Assembly: GCA_020025205.1 (NCBI GenBank)
Contig: JAHHSO010000003.1
Coordinates: 31,887 to 95,886, forward strand
DNA length: 64,000 bases
Source of the DNA: Christensenellaceae bacterium
GTDB taxonomy: Bacteria > Bacillota > Clostridia > Christensenellales > Aristaeellaceae
Direction of reading: 5' to 3'
In this document: piece after piece, positions 27,465 through 36,363 of the stretch
Numbering within the stretch: the first letter of the stretch is position 1
Layout: each line of letters starts with the position of its first letter
Notes under the pieces: generated by a model
What the model was told of the DNA's origin: nothing
The model's database searches: none
What the model saw: only the letters and a program-made list of their open reading frames with translations
Made by a program: the position numbers and the translations under genes

Positions 27465-28319
27465 TTAGTCTGTTTGCTGGCGATTCTGTGCCTCAAGCAC
27501 ACGTTCAATGATCGCCGCCACTCCACAGTTGTCGTTTGACTCTGTTTCATATCGACAAACAGCTTTGACTTCATCGCAGGCATTTTTCATCGCAACGCTG
27601 TGATAGGCGTATTCCAGCATACTCAAATCATTGGGCGCATCACCCACGGCCATAACCTGTTCACGCGCCAGGCCCAGCCTCTTTGCCACCTGACAAAGCG
27701 CTGTTCCCTTATTGGCATCGGGCGGCATGATTTCAATATTACCAGGCGCCGAACTGCTCACCTGCAAATGCGGCAGCGCCCTTTTAATGGCCTCTCTGGC
27801 CTCTTCCACGCGCGGACTGCTCTGCACACCGGCATAGCCGTCCTCCGCAACATAGAACTTCATGATACCGCGCTCTGCCGCTTCATACATGGCTTTCTCT
27901 CCATAGGCCGCTTTCACCACGCCGCGGTCTGTCAGATGATAGCGCTGACCCGGTGCAAATGCCACCGTATTCACCTGTCCGTCTTCAAAGCCATTGATCA
28001 TCATTCGATACGGAAGCAGAATGTCCAGTGCCTTCTTGGCATCTTCTGGCGCCAATTCTCTGCGAAGAATGATTTTCCCCTCAGGCAGCGGTCCATCGCT
28101 GGCGCGCGTGCCATTGCAGGCAATGATCATGGCAGGCAAATTCAGGCGTTTCATAAAATCACTGGCATCTTCCAGCATGCGTCCCGTACAAATGCATACT
28201 CTGATCCCTGATGCATCTGCGCAGCGAATGGCATCCATGTTTCTTTGCGGTACAGTCCAGTGATCGCTTGCAAGCAGCGTTCCATCCATATCCAGCGCAA
28301 TCAGCCGAACCCGATTCAT
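27465..28319 (-). CDS. Cof-type HAD phosphatase
   Basis: A haloacid dehalogenase superfamily phosphatase of the Cof (IIB cap) type, 284 residues. Asp10 and Asp12 in ALDMDGTLL are the nucleophile and acid/base; CTGRM near 50 and GDAPNDLSMLEYA near 226 are motifs II and IV. Substrate is not predictable; relatives act on sugar phosphates or pyridoxal phosphate. The ATG at 28319 is preceded by GGGGAGG (28327-28333). It follows the RluA-type gene by 15 nt. Confidence 0.9.
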   Translation of the reverse strand: MNRVRLIALDMDGTLLASDHWTVPQRNMDAIRCADASGIRVCICTGRMLEDASDFMKRLNLPAMIIACNGTRASDGPLPEGKIILRRELAPEDAKKALDILLPYRMMINGFEDGQVNTVAFAPGQRYHLTDRGVVKAAYGEKAMYEAAERGIMKFYVAEDGYAGVQSSPRVEEAREAIKRALPHLQVSSSAPGNIEIMPPDANKGTALCQVAKRLGLAREQVMAVGDAPNDLSMLEYAYHSVAMKNACDEVKAVCRYETESNDNCGVAAIIERVLEAQNRQQTD

Positions 28320-28334
28320 TTGAATCCTCCCCAA

Positions 28335-29210
28335 TTAAAACGGGCATTCCGTCTCAAATGTCCGCCCATTCAGATAGGCAAGCGCACCACCCGCCTGCAT
28401 GATGAGCTTTGTTGCCCAAAGCTGCTGGCGGCGCACACCCAATTCTCTGTTGAGCGAACGATCCCCATACTTGTCATCCCCTAAAATCGGATGACCGATA
28501 TGCGACAAATGTGCGCGAATTTGATGGGTGCGGCCTGTAATCAGTTCTACTTGAAGCCGCGCCTGCTCGCCCGCCTCAACAACGCGATATCCTGTCACGA
28601 TCTCCTGAGATCCCCGCGCCGGATAAGCCGTCACAACCACTCTGGCAAGCTGTGCATCCTTGCGCAGATATGCATGAAGAATCGCTTCTTTCTGCGTTGG
28701 GCATCCTTTCACGCGGCAGGTGTAAAACTTACGTATCGTGCGCTTGGAAAACGCTTCCAAAGCGGCTTGATATGCTTCATCATCCTTGACAAGCAAAAGC
28801 AAACCGCCAGTCTGTACATCCAGACGATGGCAAAGATGAATCTGGTCTGTTTTGTTTCCCTGCTCTTGCTGCATAGCGATCACACGTGTCAACGCACTGT
28901 CACCCGCAAGCGGATTTTCTTCGTTTTGAGAGGGAAGCCCCTGCGGCTTATCGATCAAAATGATATGCTCATCTTCAAACACAACAGGCAGCGGCTTCTT
29001 CATCTTCTCACTAAGCGCTGCCTTGGGCCAATAGACACGAATCTCCTGCCCCTCCTGAACGCGTACATCGCCATTCACGCGCACGCCGTCGATGCGCACA
29101 TCTCTATTCTTCATCGCTTCCTTGACTGCCCACTGCGGCACGTCTGCCACCTGCATCAAAAGCCTGGACAGCATCATGCCGTCCTTATCTCCCGTCACTG
29201 TCAACTGCAT
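28335..29210 (-). CDS. RluA-family pseudouridine synthase
   Basis: It converts specific uridines in structured RNA to pseudouridine. The 291 residues have an S4-like N-terminus (KNRDVRIDGVRVNGDVRVQEG in parts: NRDVRIDGVRV, NGDVRVQEG), the catalytic Asp131 in HRLDVQTGGLLLL, and ITGRTHQIRAHLSHIGHPILGD in parts (ITGRTHQIRAHL, IGHPILGDDKYG). It belongs to the RluD/RluC group; the exact target site is not known. GGGAG lies upstream of the ATG. Confidence 0.9.
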   Translation of the reverse strand: MQLTVTGDKDGMMLSRLLMQVADVPQWAVKEAMKNRDVRIDGVRVNGDVRVQEGQEIRVYWPKAALSEKMKKPLPVVFEDEHIILIDKPQGLPSQNEENPLAGDSALTRVIAMQQEQGNKTDQIHLCHRLDVQTGGLLLLVKDDEAYQAALEAFSKRTIRKFYTCRVKGCPTQKEAILHAYLRKDAQLARVVVTAYPARGSQEIVTGYRVVEAGEQARLQVELITGRTHQIRAHLSHIGHPILGDDKYGDRSLNRELGVRRQQLWATKLIMQAGGALAYLNGRTFETECPF

Positions 29211-29242
29211 GATGTCGTCTCCCTTGGTTTTTCACGTCCGTG

Positions 29243-30268
29243 TCATTGGAGCGAACCACATTCCACAGGCTCAATCCATTTCGGCGTCATATAGTACATT
29301 CTTTCCAATGCCCCATGCATGAAAGAGGATACCACCACGATCAGCGAAGATTGCAAAACCTCTTCCATTGCACGCAGTGGTGCCCCTTGTTTGCACAGAT
29401 AGCGCAGCGTCTGTGCGACTTGTTCCGCCCTGCATCCATCCCGAAGCACGCCCGATATCGCACGCTCCAGATCCCTTTGAAGCGGGATTTCTTCAGGCAG
29501 AATGTCCATGGTGATGCGCTTTTCCGGCAAATACATTAAACCGGGATTTCGTCTGCCGCTGCGAATCAAGCAGCTTGGATCTGCCAGCGCTGGATGCAGA
29601 AGCATCACCCCTTCACTGTAATCCATGCAGTCACAACTCGCCCAGAGATAACGTCGAGCCAGCTGAATATTCTTTTCCTTTTTTCCACCCAGCACATCGC
29701 GCAAAATCACCTGCTGGGGCTGTCTGTCATCCACCGCCCCAACGCGGTACAGAAGACCCGACAGATATTCATTAAAATCAGCAAAGCGCTGACGCACACG
29801 TTCATGCTCTGGCCGCGAAAAAGCCTGTGCAGCCGGCCTTAAAATCGGCGTTTCAAGCTCAATGTATGGTTTCCCGGATACAAGGCCGACGCTTGCCCAC
29901 AGTCGCAGAGAAAGCGCGCGGGCAGCCTCCAGCTCAACTGCATCTTCAATTTGCGCACTGCCTCCCAGGAGCAGCGCGCGTTCCACAAGCTCGTGCTCTT
30001 CGTGGGACAAACAATCCGCCTGTTCTTTCACGGAACCAACTACACAGCGCCAAACCTGAGAAAGCTGCTGACTGCGCATTGGCTTGCACGCAATGTCTTG
30101 CCAGCACTGTTCAATCTTTCTTCTGAATGCCGGCGGTGTCAACGCTTCAAGGCGCCCTGCACCAAGCGGCGGAAGCTGACTCACCTGATTTTCAAATCGG
30201 CGCTTTCGCATCGACTCCATCGTCTTATCCTGCCAGCCGCCCATAAATACTTCTTCCTGCCTGAACAT
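29243..30268 (-). CDS. Protein of unknown function
   Basis: I do not recognise this 341-residue protein. It has no signal peptide or membrane segment, is rich in Glu, Arg and Leu, and is probably mainly helical. The pattern LRDVLGGKKEKNIQLARRYLWASCDCMDY (read in parts: LRDVLGGKKEKNIQLARRY, LWASCDCMDY) near the middle stands out. Start ATG at 30268 follows AGGGGGAT; an ATG eight codons later is possible. A promoter 160 nt upstream and two hairpins in the leader suggest regulated expression. It probably shares a transcript with the RluA-type and HAD genes. Confidence 0.7.
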   Translation of the reverse strand: MFRQEEVFMGGWQDKTMESMRKRRFENQVSQLPPLGAGRLEALTPPAFRRKIEQCWQDIACKPMRSQQLSQVWRCVVGSVKEQADCLSHEEHELVERALLLGGSAQIEDAVELEAARALSLRLWASVGLVSGKPYIELETPILRPAAQAFSRPEHERVRQRFADFNEYLSGLLYRVGAVDDRQPQQVILRDVLGGKKEKNIQLARRYLWASCDCMDYSEGVMLLHPALADPSCLIRSGRRNPGLMYLPEKRITMDILPEEIPLQRDLERAISGVLRDGCRAEQVAQTLRYLCKQGAPLRAMEEVLQSSLIVVVSSFMHGALERMYYMTPKWIEPVECGSLQ

Positions 30269-30428
30269 GATCGATCCCCCTGCGATTTGTATGGATATTT
30301 TTTGCAAATCGTTTTTCACATGACAATGGCACCCGTGCATGGGTGCCACATTTATCTTCTGGAATCTGTCCGCTCAAACCGGTTTTATCCTCGGCTTTTA
30401 CAAGTCAATCTGTATGTAACAACTATAT
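30269..30428 (-). promoter_or_regulatory. Structured leader of the unknown gene at 29243-30268
   Basis: The leader transcript would hold two perfect hairpins: TGGCACCC/GGGTGCCA (30348-30341 with 30334-30327) with a 6-nt loop, then CGATTTG/CAAATCG (30311-30305 with 30289-30283) with a 15-nt loop ending two bases before the purine-rich ribosome site. I know no riboswitch class that matches. It could be an attenuator or a protein-binding leader. Confidence 0.5.
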
Positions 30429-30456
30429 TTTATAGCCTGTCTCCGCCTTTTGTCAA
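30429..30456 (-). promoter_or_regulatory. Sigma-A promoter of the unknown-rluA-HAD run
   Basis: On the minus strand TTGACA (30456-30451) and TATAAA (30434-30429) are 16 nt apart. Confidence 0.75.
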
Positions 30457-30631
30457 GTGACAGTTTTTCAAATGCGACAGAATTTTGAACAATTTGCGGG
30501 AAATGCGACGATTCTTTTTCTCTTTTTCCCGGTGAATTTTCATCATTCGTATTTGTTATCTTTTCCCGTCGAAATTTTCCGTTCAAAATCATATACATAT
30601 GTTTTCCCATTGCAATGTAAGAATTTATAAA

Positions 30632-30660
30632 GAAAAAGAACCGCCGCGGCGATCCTTCTT
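30632..30660 (-). terminator. Intrinsic terminator after rpoD
   Basis: AAGAAGGATCGCC and GGCGGTTCTT fold into a stem (two G-U pairs) followed by TTTCTTT, 10 to 40 nt after the rpoD stop on the minus strand. Confidence 0.75.
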
Positions 30661-30669
30661 CTTTCTTTA

Positions 30670-31767
30670 TTACTCAAGATAATCTTTGAGCTTCTTGCTG
30701 CGGCTTGGGTGGCGAAGCTTGCGAAGCGCCTTTGCTTCAATCTGGCGAATGCGCTCACGAGTGACGTTAAACTCCTGTCCAACCTCTTCCAGCGTGCGCT
30801 GACGGCCATCTTCCAATCCAAAGCGCAGGGACAAGACCTTCTTCTCTCGCGGCGTCAGCGTATCCAGCACACTCATGAGCTGCTCTTTCATCAGCGTAAA
30901 GGAGGCAGCTTCTGCGGGCGGCGGCGCATCGTCATCCTGAATAAAATCACCCAGGTGAGAGTCTTCTTCCTCGCCGATTGGTGTTTCCAGCGAGACAGGC
31001 TCCTGTGCAATTTTGATAATTTCACGAACTTTCTCAACGCTTATGCCCATCGCTTCGGCCACTTCTTCCGGCTGCGGCTCGCGTCCCTTTTCCTGAAGAA
31101 GCTGACGGCTGACACGAATCAACTTATTGATCGTCTCAACCATATGAACCGGAATGCGAATGGTGCGCGCCTGATCGGCAATCGCACGGGTAATCGCCTG
31201 ACGAATCCACCAGGTTGCATAAGTTGAGAATTTAAACCCTTTGGTATAGTCAAACTTTTCAACGGCCTTGATGAGACCCAAATTGCCTTCCTGAATCAGA
31301 TCAAGGAAGAGCATGCCGCGCCCCACATAGCGTTTAGCAATGGAAACCACCAGACGAAGGTTCGCTTCGGCCAGCTTCTTCTTGGCAATTTCTGCTTCCG
31401 GACCGCCTTCCAGCATCTTCTTGGCAATTTCAATTTCTTCATTAGCACTCAAAAGCGGAACCTTACCGATTTCCTTGAGATACATACGCACCGGATCATC
31501 GATGCTGATACCCTCGGGCACAGAGATTTCCATGCTTTGCGCATTGGTATCGGAATTGTCAATCAGATTATCTTCGTCAGACGCATTCACCACATTGATG
31601 CCTTCCGACTCCAGCGTCTCGAACACCGCATCAATGGCGTCTACATCAATATCCAGCTCACTCAGCTTGTTCATGACCTGCTGATAAGTCAGCGTCTTCT
31701 TTTCATTGCGCGCAAGGGTCAAGATCTCCTTCACCTTTTGCTGCGCCTGCTCACGCGAAAGTGCCAT
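30670..31767 (-). CDS. rpoD: Primary sigma factor SigA/RpoD
   Basis: The housekeeping sigma factor. The 365-residue length matches SigA of Gram-positive bacteria. A short region 1.1 precedes region 1.2 (DDPVRMYLKEIGKVPLL), region 2 (GNLGLIKAVEKFDYTKGFKFSTYATWWIRQ in parts: GLIKAVEKFDYTKGFKF, STYATWWIRQAITRAI), region 3 and region 4.2 (NVTRERIRQIEAKALRKLRH split as NVTRERIRQIEAK and ALRKLRH). It lies behind dgt and dnaG, the macromolecular-synthesis order of Bacillota. AGGAATG precedes the ATG. Confidence 0.97.
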   Translation of the reverse strand: MALSREQAQQKVKEILTLARNEKKTLTYQQVMNKLSELDIDVDAIDAVFETLESEGINVVNASDEDNLIDNSDTNAQSMEISVPEGISIDDPVRMYLKEIGKVPLLSANEEIEIAKKMLEGGPEAEIAKKKLAEANLRLVVSIAKRYVGRGMLFLDLIQEGNLGLIKAVEKFDYTKGFKFSTYATWWIRQAITRAIADQARTIRIPVHMVETINKLIRVSRQLLQEKGREPQPEEVAEAMGISVEKVREIIKIAQEPVSLETPIGEEEDSHLGDFIQDDDAPPPAEAASFTLMKEQLMSVLDTLTPREKKVLSLRFGLEDGRQRTLEEVGQEFNVTRERIRQIEAKALRKLRHPSRSKKLKDYLE

Positions 31768-31773
31768 GCGAAG

Positions 31774-33528
31774 TCATTCCTTTCTTCCGGCCGTCTGTCT
31801 TTCCTTCGTCAGTTCCTGTATCTTTAAAAGCATGCTGCGCTTATCCTCGCCTTTAAGCTGCGCCGCCTGTTCCGTCAGCGTCGCAATCTGTCTTTCAATG
31901 CGCTTTCTGTTCAGGACCCGCAGGCAATCGCTCACCATGCGCAGTTCCTGTTCTTCATCCGCACCGCTTTCCCTTTGCAGCATATTAGCCACGCGGCTTC
32001 GCGTGTCTTCGTCCCCGATCGATTCGAGGATTGCCCCCGGTGTCATGCCGTCCAGCAGCTTCTGCGCCAGACTGCGCCTTTCCGGGGATATGAAATCGTC
32101 TGCAGAGACGGTTTCTGCATTTGCACGTCCTTCTGCAAGAAGCACAAGCAATTGCTTTTCCGCCGCAGAAGTTTCCGTGTCAACACCTTCATTTTTCTCT
32201 TCCAGCGGTCTGGCCGCATGGCGGTATGTGGCGCGCCTGTCCTGCTGAATCAGTTCCGTGCGCCCAATCTGCGCCAGAAGCACGTCTCTTGAAAAACCCG
32301 TCATCAGCATCAGCTGTTTGACATAGTTTTCCAATTCAACCGGCTCCCGCACCTTTGCCAAATACTTGGCACACGCAATGGCGTACGCGGTTCGCCCTTC
32401 CTGCTCAGACAGGTCGTGACTGCCCATTTCCTGTTTCATGCGATAAGCCGTCGCATCCATCGGTGTCAAATTCTCAATGCCATTGTACTTGCGCACATAT
32501 TCATCCGGGTCCATGCCTGCCGGGAAATCAAGCACGCGGGCACGAATCCCCTCCTGTTCAAAGATATCCAGTGCGCGAAGGATCGCATGTTGTCCGGCAG
32601 AGTCTCCATCGTATGATACCCAGATTTCCGGTGCAAACCGCTTGAGCAGCCTTGCCTGCTCGATGGTCAGCGCCGTTCCCAGCGTTGCACAAACGCCTGA
32701 TACTCCTGCCTGCGTCAGTGCAATCACGTCCATGTACCCTTCTGTGAGAACAATCCGCTTGAGTCCATGCTGCTTCTTCAGCAGGTTCGCCGCGAATACA
32801 CCCAGCCGCTTATTAAATATCGGGGTATCTCCGGTGTTCAGATACTTAGGTTTCGCGTCCCCCAAGGCACGCCCGCCAAAGCCCAGCACACGATCTCTCG
32901 CATCAATAATCGGGAAGATTGCCCGGTTTCTGAACATATCATACACCCGATTTTCCCGTTTGACGGAAATGCCCGCTTTCACAAGCTCTTCCTCCGTAAA
33001 GCCCATCTCCACAAGTGCATGCGTTGCGCCATCGCTTTGCGGAGGTGTTGCGCCCAGGCCAAACGCCCGGATCGTATGATCGGTCAGCCCGCGTTCATGA
33101 AGATAGTCCAGAATATGTCCGTTTTCCTTCAGCCAAAGCTGGCTGTGAAAAAAGCGTGCACATTGTCTGTTCGCTTCATAAAGCCTTTCCTTCTGTGTGC
33201 GGGTCGCCTCATCTTCTCCGCCGCCGACCATTTCCGGCAGATCCATATGCACCTGCTCAGCCAGCAGCGTCACTGCTTCCTTAAATTCCAGATGCTCCAT
33301 TTCCATCACAAAGTTGATGGCGCTGCCTCCAGCATGACAGCCGAAGCAGTAATACATCTGACGCTGCGGATTAACAGAAAAAGATGCTGTCTTTTCTCCA
33401 TGGAAGGGACACAGCCCCCAATAGCGTCCTCCCTTCTGCGTCAGATGCACATATCGGGAAACCACATCAACGATGTCGGCCCGTTCGCGAAGCTCATCCA
33501 GCCACTCTCGAGGAAATCTTCCTGCCAA
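31774..33528 (-). CDS. dnaG: DNA primase
   Basis: Primase lays down RNA primers for replication. The 584-residue enzyme has the N-terminal zinc finger CPFHGEKTASFSV ... YYCFGC near 40-63, the catalytic core with EGYMDVIAL (Toprim) near 264 and SYDGDSAGQHA near 313, and a C-terminal helicase-binding region. The start is TTG at 33528: a stop codon lies two codons upstream, and MAGRFPREWLDELR is exactly where the family begins. The rare TTG and short-spaced AAGGA suggest weak translation, as for dnaG in other bacteria. Confidence 0.95.
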   Translation of the reverse strand: MAGRFPREWLDELRERADIVDVVSRYVHLTQKGGRYWGLCPFHGEKTASFSVNPQRQMYYCFGCHAGGSAINFVMEMEHLEFKEAVTLLAEQVHMDLPEMVGGGEDEATRTQKERLYEANRQCARFFHSQLWLKENGHILDYLHERGLTDHTIRAFGLGATPPQSDGATHALVEMGFTEEELVKAGISVKRENRVYDMFRNRAIFPIIDARDRVLGFGGRALGDAKPKYLNTGDTPIFNKRLGVFAANLLKKQHGLKRIVLTEGYMDVIALTQAGVSGVCATLGTALTIEQARLLKRFAPEIWVSYDGDSAGQHAILRALDIFEQEGIRARVLDFPAGMDPDEYVRKYNGIENLTPMDATAYRMKQEMGSHDLSEQEGRTAYAIACAKYLAKVREPVELENYVKQLMLMTGFSRDVLLAQIGRTELIQQDRRATYRHAARPLEEKNEGVDTETSAAEKQLLVLLAEGRANAETVSADDFISPERRSLAQKLLDGMTPGAILESIGDEDTRSRVANMLQRESGADEEQELRMVSDCLRVLNRKRIERQIATLTEQAAQLKGEDKRSMLLKIQELTKERQTAGRKE

Positions 33529-33614
33529 CGTCCTTCACCGCCCTACTTTCATTCGCCGTTTGTTCGTACATTCCTGCATCCTTCATGCAATTTTTTGTCC
33601 AATTCTGCATTCTT

Positions 33615-34622
33615 TTAATTCAATCCGTCAAAAGATGTCGGAATAAACAATTTTTGATACATTTTAACCGCATATGCGTCTGTCATGCACGCTACATAGT
33701 CGCACACGCCGCGCTGCGTTCCCTCCCTGTATGCAATTTCCAAGTACTCATTGGGCATTTGGGCAGGGTGTTCCATATAGTAATCGACAAGCGCCGTAAC
33801 AATATGCGCCGCTTTTTCAGATTCGCTGGCCGCCCAGTCTCTGGAATAGACGCGTTCAAAAAGGTAACCTCGAAGCTCCATCAGCGCATCCCAGACTTCT
33901 TCTTCCATTCTTACGTCATCCTGATCCATAGACTGCCGAACAACGCTTGCAATCATCTCGCCCACGCGTTCTCCATGTGTATATCCCAGACGACGCAGCG
34001 GCCGCTCCGGCAGTTCCGACAGCTTTAAGACGCCGCCGCGAACCGCATCATCAATATCATGGTTGACATAAGCAATGCGGTCAGCCAGATGCACACACCG
34101 TCCTTCCAGCGTTGCAGGAAGAATCTTGCCGGAATGATGCTCGATGCCATCGCGCACTTCCCATGTGAGATTTAGCCCAGCCCCGTTATTTTCGAGCACC
34201 TCCACCACACGCCTGCTTTGCACGCGATGCTGAAAGCCGCCTTCAATCACTTTATCCAGCGCTTCTTCTCCCGTATGGCCGAAAGGCGTATGTCCCAAAT
34301 CATGCCCCATTGCAATGGCTTCCGCCAAATCTTCATTGAGCCGAAGCGCACGAGCCAGCGTCCTTGCCACCTGCGTCACTTCCAGTGTATGGGTCAGCCG
34401 CGTTCTGTAATGATCGCCCTGCGGTGAAATAAACACCTGCGTTTTACCCTTGAGGCGTCTGAACGACTTGCAGTGCAAAATTCTGTCTCTGTCGCGCTGA
34501 AACTGTGTTCTCAAATCATCCGGGGAGATTGGCTTTTCCCTTCCCTTTGTGTCTGTGCTATGCGCAGCATATGGACTGAGGTGTTCCTTTTCCAATTGTT
34601 CCAGCTGCTCCCTAATCGTCAT
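33615..34622 (-). CDS. dgt: dGTP triphosphohydrolase-like HD protein
   Basis: An HD-domain phosphohydrolase of the Dgt family, which splits dNTPs to nucleoside and triphosphate. The 335 residues contain RRLKGKTQVF near 56, the metal-binding RTRLTHTLEV (His) and GHDLGHTPFGHTGE near 110-123, and a third metal ligand in IAYVNHDIDD. In Bacillota this gene regularly precedes dnaG and rpoD. Whether it prefers dGTP is not known. Confidence 0.9.
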   Translation of the reverse strand: MTIREQLEQLEKEHLSPYAAHSTDTKGREKPISPDDLRTQFQRDRDRILHCKSFRRLKGKTQVFISPQGDHYRTRLTHTLEVTQVARTLARALRLNEDLAEAIAMGHDLGHTPFGHTGEEALDKVIEGGFQHRVQSRRVVEVLENNGAGLNLTWEVRDGIEHHSGKILPATLEGRCVHLADRIAYVNHDIDDAVRGGVLKLSELPERPLRRLGYTHGERVGEMIASVVRQSMDQDDVRMEEEVWDALMELRGYLFERVYSRDWAASESEKAAHIVTALVDYYMEHPAQMPNEYLEIAYREGTQRGVCDYVACMTDAYAVKMYQKLFIPTSFDGLN

Positions 34623-34809
34623 TCAAGCGCCCCCTCTCCAATTTCAAAATGAAGACAATCGATCTTTATATTCGACACAGATTGGCAAAAACCTATCTGA
34701 AGTAAAAAAATTCCTTCACAAAAAACGCATGACAGCAAACAAATCGGGCGGCACCAGAAAAAAGCGCCGTCCGCATGATTAAATTCATTTGTCATCTTTG
34801 TGAAACAGC
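34623..34809. other. Spacer between glpK and dgt
   Basis: A weak imperfect stem downstream of glpK on the minus strand (GGaCGGC ... GCCGcCC, about 34747-34775) with an internal T-run in the loop could be a poor terminator. Nothing else is recognisable. Confidence 0.4.
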
Positions 34810-36300
34810 TTATTGTTTGGCCCAGTTCATACTGCGGTTCACTGCTTCATGCCAACCAGCCAGCGCCTGCGTGCGCCATGCCTCTCCTTTTTGAGGAACA
34901 AGACTTAAATCCTGCCGCCAGATTTTTCGGATTTCGTCCATGTCTTTCCAGACTCCTACCGCCAATCCAGCCAGAAGCGCAGCGCCCAGCGCCGTTGTTT
35001 CAATAACTGCCGGACGAATCACCTGACACCCCAATATATCTGCCTGAAACTGCATCAGAAACTGATTCGCGCTTGCCCCGCCGTCTACACGCAGTTCCGT
35101 CGGCTGGCGTCCGCAGTCCTCTGCCATGGCATTAACCAGATCGCAGGACTGATATGCAATGGATTCCAATGCCGCGCGAACAATATGCGCCCGTCCAGTG
35201 CCGCGGGTAAGGCCAATGATCGTCCCACGGCTGTACATGTCCCAATACGGCGCGCCCAGTCCTGCAAATGCCGGAACCATGTAAACACCGCCGCAGTCCG
35301 GTATGGAGCGGGCAATCGTTTCCGATTCTGAAGCGCGCTCAATCAAGTGCATTTCGTCTCTGAGCCACTGAACCGCTGCGCCGCCAACAAATACACTGCC
35401 TTCCAGCGCATAGGTACACTTTCCGCCAATACGCCACGCGATAGTCGAAAGGAGTCCGCTCTTGCTGCTTGCAGGCTGATCGCCCGTATTCATGAGCAAA
35501 AAGCATCCTGTACCATACGTATTTTTCATCATTCCCGGTTCATAACACCCCTGACCGAAAAGTGCGCTGTGCTGGTCACCGGACAATGCTGCAACGGGAA
35601 TTGCACATCCAAGGATGGACGGATCAAGCATACCTATTACGCCAGACGTATCCACAACTTCCGGCAGAACGGCGCGCGGGATATTCAACGCACGCAGCAT
35701 GGTATCATCCCATTCATTCTTTCGAATATCAAAGAGCATTGTTCTGCTGGCATTGGTCGCATCTGTGACATGCGGCCGCCCGGAAATCAGATTCCAGGCG
35801 AGGAAGCTGTCCACCGTTCCAAAGCATATTTCCCCGCGTTCGGCACGCTCATGGAGATCCAGTTCATCCAGAAGCCAGCTTAGCTTGCTGCCGGAAAAAT
35901 ACGCATCCGGCACAAGACCTGTTGTCGCCTTGATATGCTTCTCCAACCCCTCTTCCCGAAGCCGTGCAATGATCGGCGCTGTGCGGCGGCACTGCCAGAC
36001 AATCGCATTATACAGCGGCCTGCCCGTCTTTCTGTCCCACAGAAGCGTTGTCTCGCGCTGATTGGTGATGCCAATTGCAGCAATTGCCTCCAGCGGAATG
36101 CCGCTGATGCGCACCACTTCACGCAGTGCATCAATCTGTGTATTCAAAATCGCCGCCGGATCATGCTCAACCCAGCCCGGCTGAGGATAAATCTGCTCAA
36201 ACTCGTAGCTTTTCATGGCAACAACGCGCGCTTTTTCATCGAAAATGACAGCGCGTGAGCTGGTCGTTCCCTGATCCAGTGCAATGATATACGTATGCAC
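34810..36300 (-). CDS. glpK: Glycerol kinase
   Basis: It phosphorylates glycerol to glycerol-3-phosphate, the substrate that PlsY also uses. The 496 residues show the FGGY-kinase ends: ALDQGTTSSRAVIFD near 7-21, GITNQRETT near 78, SGDQHSALFGQGC near 240 and GLTRGTGRAHIVRAALESIA in the C-terminal half, then DGGASANQFLMQFQAD. The start is GTG behind GGGAGG (8 nt). No glycerol facilitator gene is next to it. Confidence 0.95.
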   Translation of the reverse strand: MHTYIIALDQGTTSSRAVIFDEKARVVAMKSYEFEQIYPQPGWVEHDPAAILNTQIDALREVVRISGIPLEAIAAIGITNQRETTLLWDRKTGRPLYNAIVWQCRRTAPIIARLREEGLEKHIKATTGLVPDAYFSGSKLSWLLDELDLHERAERGEICFGTVDSFLAWNLISGRPHVTDATNASRTMLFDIRKNEWDDTMLRALNIPRAVLPEVVDTSGVIGMLDPSILGCAIPVAALSGDQHSALFGQGCYEPGMMKNTYGTGCFLLMNTGDQPASSKSGLLSTIAWRIGGKCTYALEGSVFVGGAAVQWLRDEMHLIERASESETIARSIPDCGGVYMVPAFAGLGAPYWDMYSRGTIIGLTRGTGRAHIVRAALESIAYQSCDLVNAMAEDCGRQPTELRVDGGASANQFLMQFQADILGCQVIRPAVIETTALGAALLAGLAVGVWKDMDEIRKIWRQDLSLVPQKGEAWRTQALAGWHEAVNRSMNWAKQ

Positions 36301-36363
36301 AGCTTTTCCTCCCTCTTATCCGAGAAAACGCGCCGCCGGAACTCCGACAGCGCGACAAGTATT

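Noticed and set aside
34747..34775. A terminator after glpK.
   Set aside because: The stem has mismatches and the T-run sits in its loop; too weak to call as a terminator.
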